A stretch of DNA of 64,000 nucleotides from Azospirillum thermophilum. GTDB taxonomy: Bacteria; Pseudomonadota; Alphaproteobacteria; Azospirillales; Azospirillaceae. The notes beneath the pieces were generated by a model. The model was not told where the DNA came from and did not search any database. It saw only the letters and a program-made list of their open reading frames with translations. Made by a program: the position numbers and the translations under genes. Where the stretch lies: positions 759,501 through 823,500 of the forward strand of contig NZ_CP029353.1 in assembly GCF_003130795.1 (NCBI RefSeq). Reading direction: 5' to 3'. Each line of letters starts with the position of its first letter. The first letter of the stretch is position 1. Shown piece after piece: positions 60,798-64,000 of this stretch.

Positions 60798-61694
60798 TCA
60801 ATCGGGCCAGCGGCGGTGCAGCCACAGCCATTGCTCCGGCCGGTCGCGCACCCATTCCTCCAACAGGCGGTTCAGGGTTTCCATCAGCAGCCGGGCGTCG
60901 GCGTTGCGGTCGCCGCCGGCCGGATAGGCCACCGGCGGCAGGACGGTGACGCGGAAGCGGGCGCCCTCCAGCCGTTCGGTCCGCGCCGGGCAGAGCGGCA
61001 CGTCGAACTTCATGCCGAGTTGGGCGGCGGCCGGGGCGGTCATGGCGTCGCGGCCGAAGAAGGGGACGGGGATGCCGTCGTTCATCTTCTGGTCGATCAG
61101 CATGCCGACATGGCCGCGCCGGGCCAGCACCTTCAGCAGGGCGCGGGCGCCGTCCGGCCCCTTGGGGATGTGGGTGCCGGTGGCGGCGCCGCGCAGCCGC
61201 ACCAGCATCTCCCCCACCTTGGGGTTGTTGGGCGCGCGGTAGACCAGCGCCAGCTCCATCCCCAGCTTGCGGGAGACGACCGACTGCACCTCCCAGTTGG
61301 CGAGGTGGCCGGAGACCATGATGCCGCCCTTGCCGTCGTCGCGCATCGCCCGGACATGCTCGAGGCCGACGACCTCGCAGCGGCTCTCGCCGATCTCGTC
61401 GAGGTGGGGGTACTCGGCGATGGTGCGGCCGAGATTGTCCCACATGCCGCGGATGATGCGGTCGATCTCCTCCCGGCTCTTCTCGGGGAAGGCGCGGGTC
61501 AGGTTGCGCCGCGCGGTGCGGGTGCCGGGCAGCCAGGGGCCGAGCGTCCGGCCGATCCGGCCGCCCAGCGCCGAGGCGCGGTCGAGCGGCAGGGCGGCGA
61601 ACAGCCGGCAGGCGGCCCCCACCAGCGCGGCCTCCACCGGGTGGGCGATATGGCGGGTCAGCCACTTCTGGAGCGGGCTACGCGGCTTCGCCAT
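60798..61694 (-). CDS. LpxL-like lipid A acyltransferase
   Basis: The 298-residue lysophospholipid/lauroyl acyltransferase carries the HX4E catalytic motif as HLANWE at 130-135, with RRNLTRAFPEKS and NNPKVGEML before and after it and EEWVRDRPEQWLWLHRRWP at the end. It should add a secondary acyl chain to Kdo-lipid A. Its start overlaps the end of lpxK by 17 bases. Confidence 0.9.
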   Translation of the reverse strand: MAKPRSPLQKWLTRHIAHPVEAALVGAACRLFAALPLDRASALGGRIGRTLGPWLPGTRTARRNLTRAFPEKSREEIDRIIRGMWDNLGRTIAEYPHLDEIGESRCEVVGLEHVRAMRDDGKGGIMVSGHLANWEVQSVVSRKLGMELALVYRAPNNPKVGEMLVRLRGAATGTHIPKGPDGARALLKVLARRGHVGMLIDQKMNDGIPVPFFGRDAMTAPAAAQLGMKFDVPLCPARTERLEGARFRVTVLPPVAYPAGGDRNADARLLMETLNRLLEEWVRDRPEQWLWLHRRWPD

Positions 61695-62685
61695 GCGGTC
61701 CTCCGGCCGGCGGCAGCCGGTCGAGCAGTCGGTTGAGGGCGGACGGATCCTGCCAGGCGACGCCGACCCGGACGACGGTGAGCTGGTCGCGCAGGTCGGG
61801 CGGCAGGCGCACCGCGTCCTTGGCGGTCGTCACCAGCAGGGCACCCAGCCCGGCGGCACGGTCGAGCAGGGTGACGACCTCGTCGCGGGCATAGGGATGG
61901 TGGTCGGCGAAGCCGGTCCGCTCCACCACATGGGCGCCGATCTCCTCCAGCGTCGCGAAGAACTTGGCCGGCCGGCCGATCCCGGCGAAGGCGAGCACCC
62001 GCCGCCCGGCGAGGGCGCGGCTCTCCGCGTCCGGTTCCAGCCGGGCGTGCAGCACCGGCAGCCCGGGGGCGTGCCGGCCGGCATCGTCGGTGACGCCGGC
62101 GCGGTCCTCGCCCATCACCACCAGCGCGTCGGCGCGCCGCAGGCCGCGCGACACCGGCTCGCGCAGCGGGCCGGCCGGGACGATGTGGCCGTTGCCGAAC
62201 CCGACGGCGCCGTCCACCACCACCAGGGAGAGGTCCTTGGCAAGGCCGGGATTCTGGAAGCCGTCGTCCATGACGATCGCGCCGGCCCCGGCGGCGGCGG
62301 CCATCTTTGCGCCGGCCACCCGGTCGCGGGCGACCCAGCAGGGGAAGCGGCCGGCGAGCAGCAGCGCCTCGTCCCCCACCGCCTGCGCGTCGTGGTGGTC
62401 GGGGTCGACCCGCAGGGGGCCGCGCTCGTGGCCGCCATGGCCGCGGATCAGCGTGTGGACGGCGAGGCCGCGCGCCGCCAGCGCGGCGGCGACGGCCAGC
62501 GTGACGGGGGTCTTGCCGGCGCCGCCGGCCACCAGGTTGCCGACGCAGACGACGGGAATGCCCACGCGCCGGGGCCGGCCGGTGGCGAGGCGATGGCGGA
62601 CGGCAAGGCCATAGACCAGCCCCAGCGGCGCCAGGGCCCAGGCGGCGGGACCGGCCGGGCGGTACCAGAAATCGGGCGTCCTCAC
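61678..62685 (-). CDS. lpxK: Tetraacyldisaccharide 4'-kinase
   Basis: The 335-residue membrane-associated P-loop kinase phosphorylates the lipid A precursor at position 4'. The Walker A motif GNLVAGGAGKT is at 49-59. VMDDGFQNPGL and VVDGAVGFGNGHIVPAGPLREP are typical. I use the GTG of MRTPDFWYRP, with GAGGAGG upstream. The ATG at 62745 would overlap waaA with unlikely sequence. Confidence 0.94.
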   Translation of the reverse strand: MRTPDFWYRPAGPAAWALAPLGLVYGLAVRHRLATGRPRRVGIPVVCVGNLVAGGAGKTPVTLAVAAALAARGLAVHTLIRGHGGHERGPLRVDPDHHDAQAVGDEALLLAGRFPCWVARDRVAGAKMAAAAGAGAIVMDDGFQNPGLAKDLSLVVVDGAVGFGNGHIVPAGPLREPVSRGLRRADALVVMGEDRAGVTDDAGRHAPGLPVLHARLEPDAESRALAGRRVLAFAGIGRPAKFFATLEEIGAHVVERTGFADHHPYARDEVVTLLDRAAGLGALLVTTAKDAVRLPPDLRDQLTVVRVGVAWQDPSALNRLLDRLPPAGGPHGEAA

Positions 62686-62701
62686 CGCGACGGCCCCCTC
62701 C

Positions 62702-63997
62702 TCACGCCGCGGTCCGGATGCCGGCGGCATCCAGGACGGGGGCAAGCTGGCCGAGCGCCCGGTCGATGATCCGCCGGTTCTCCTCGGTCACCCGGGCGGC
62801 GGCGGCGGTGACGCGGCTCCTCGCCGTCTCGTCGGTCAGCAGGCGCTGCACCGTCTCGGCCAACGCCGCCCCGTCCGCCACCGGCAGGGCGCCGCCCGCC
62901 TCCTCCAGCATCCCGGTGATCTCGCCGAAGTTCCACATGTGCGGGCCGTAGAGCACCGCGCAGCCGAGCAGGGCCGGCTCAACCGGGTTCTGCCCGCCGT
63001 GCGGCACGAGGGAGCCGCCCATGCACACCACCGGGACGGTCCGGTAGAACAGGCCGAGCTCGCCCATGGTATCCGCGACATAGACCGCGTCGGCCGGGCC
63101 GGGCAGGGCGCCGGCCGAGCGCTGCGCCACGGCAAGCCCGCGGTCGCGCATCAGCCCGGCGAGTGCCGTCCCGCGGTGGGCGTGGCGCGGCACGATGACC
63201 GTCAGCAGTCCGGGCAGGCGCGGGGCCAGCGCCTCATGCACCGCGGCGGCGATCTCCTCCTCCCCCGGATGGGAGCTGGCGAGCAGCCAGACCGGCCGGC
63301 CGGCGAGGGCGCGGCCCAGCGCCTCCATCGGTTCGGCGGCGGCGGGCGGCGGCTCGGCGGAGAATTTCAGGTTGCCGACGCTGGTGACGCCGGAGGCCCC
63401 CAGCCGGCGCAGCCGGTCGGCGTCGCCCTCCGTCTGGGCCAGCGTGACCTGGAAGGTGGCGAGCAGGGCGGAGACGAAGCCGGACAGCCGCCGCCAGCGC
63501 CCGAAGGAACGCTCCGACATGCGGGCGTTGACCAGCGCGGCGGGGATGCGGCGCGACCGCACGGCGGCCAGCAGGTTCGGCCAGATCTCCGACTCCGTCC
63601 ACAGCACCGCGTCGGGGCGCCAGTGGTCGAGGAAGCGGTTCACCGCCCCCGGCAGGTCGACCGGCACATACTGGTGGATCGCGCGGTCGGGCAGGCGGCG
63701 GCCCATCAGCTCGGCCGAAGTGACGGTGCCGGTGGTCATCAGCACCGTCAGGTCGGGGAAGGTGGCGAGCAGCCGGTCGATCAGCACCAGCATGGAATTG
63801 GCCTCGCCCACGCTGGCGGCGTGGATCCAGACCAGCCGGCCGGGAGGACGCGGGCGCGAGGCCATGCCGAAGCGCTCCGCCTGGCGGGCGGAGTCCTCCT
63901 TGCCGGCGGCGCGGCGTCGGTCGAGGTAAAGACGTACCGCCGGCCCGGCGATGGTCGTCAGGCCGCGGTAAAGGGCAAGCAGCATTCGGTGCGACAC
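62702..63997 (-). CDS. waaA: 3-deoxy-D-manno-octulosonic acid transferase
   Basis: The 431-residue glycosyltransferase adds Kdo to lipid IVA. The catalytic base region is ASVGEANS with E65. Further signs are MTTGTVTSAEL, YVPVDLPGAVNRFLDHWRPD, WTESEIWPNLL, and GGSLVPHGGQNPVEPALLG. The start shown is a GTG at the very edge of the window. Translation may begin further right, outside it, or at the ATG three codons in. lpxK follows after 16 bases. Confidence 0.94.
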   Translation of the reverse strand: MSHRMLLALYRGLTTIAGPAVRLYLDRRRAAGKEDSARQAERFGMASRPRPPGRLVWIHAASVGEANSMLVLIDRLLATFPDLTVLMTTGTVTSAELMGRRLPDRAIHQYVPVDLPGAVNRFLDHWRPDAVLWTESEIWPNLLAAVRSRRIPAALVNARMSERSFGRWRRLSGFVSALLATFQVTLAQTEGDADRLRRLGASGVTSVGNLKFSAEPPPAAAEPMEALGRALAGRPVWLLASSHPGEEEIAAAVHEALAPRLPGLLTVIVPRHAHRGTALAGLMRDRGLAVAQRSAGALPGPADAVYVADTMGELGLFYRTVPVVCMGGSLVPHGGQNPVEPALLGCAVLYGPHMWNFGEITGMLEEAGGALPVADGAALAETVQRLLTDETARSRVTAAAARVTEENRRIIDRALGQLAPVLDAAGIRTAA

Positions 63998-64000
63998 ATG

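Overview
The window is GC-rich, densely packed chromosomal DNA from an alphaproteobacterium. Gene content and protein style point to Rhodospirillales, most likely Azospirillum or a close relative: a cysE-iscR-cysteine desulfurase-hscB-fdx locus, an NDUFA12-type complex I protein beside mlaD, DUF2155, and TrkA/TrkH. The genus is an inference. About 60 protein genes, one intact tRNA, one tRNA-like remnant and one transposase remnant can be supported.

Layout. 0-11 kb is metabolic: a DUF2339 membrane protein cut by the window edge, a hydroxyacid-oxoacid transhydrogenase, an acyl-CoA dehydrogenase behind a perfect 18-bp palindrome, a lytic transglycosylase, a ParA ATPase, a Sua5/YrdC gene whose 5' end is frameshifted, an APH(3')-like kinase, a D-2-hydroxyacid dehydrogenase and leuC. 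11-21 kb holds an EF-hand protein with OmpR-type direct repeats upstream, a LivH permease with a lipoprotein-like N-terminal domain, def-fmt-truA, a PhyH-like dioxygenase, a Cache protein, and bcp with glnE. 21-36 kb has an AsmA-like giant, tyrS, anmK, aat, an RNase T2, a TPR glycosyltransferase, the potassium pair TrkA/TrkH, OpgC and an SGNH esterase.

36-48 kb is a stress and ion-homeostasis block: PRC-barrel and DUF2062 proteins, an ECF sigma/anti-sigma pair, NhaA, three double-domain universal stress proteins, a small helix-turn-helix protein, a P2-type cation ATPase and a KefB-like antiporter. A perfect FNR/FixK-type box and three 10-bp direct repeats precede the helix-turn-helix/ATPase/antiporter run, which suggests low-oxygen control.

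48.5-51.1 kb looks accessory. Two overlapping unknown small genes diverge from an orphan zinc metallochaperone gene (AztD) across an AT-rich palindrome resembling a Zur operator. A decayed IS5-type transposase and a CAU-anticodon tRNA follow. 51-56 kb is a reduced ISC locus (cysE, iscR, cysteine desulfurase, a J-protein without its HPD motif, ferredoxin, mnmA). IscU, IscA and HscA are not in it. 56-64 kb ends with cell-envelope genes: MlaD, LpxL-like acyltransferase, LpxK and WaaA.

The strongest leads are the Zur/AztD/small-gene unit, the HPD-less HscB in an ISC locus without HscA, the FNR-box control region, the tRNA-like remnant, and the Sua5 frameshift.
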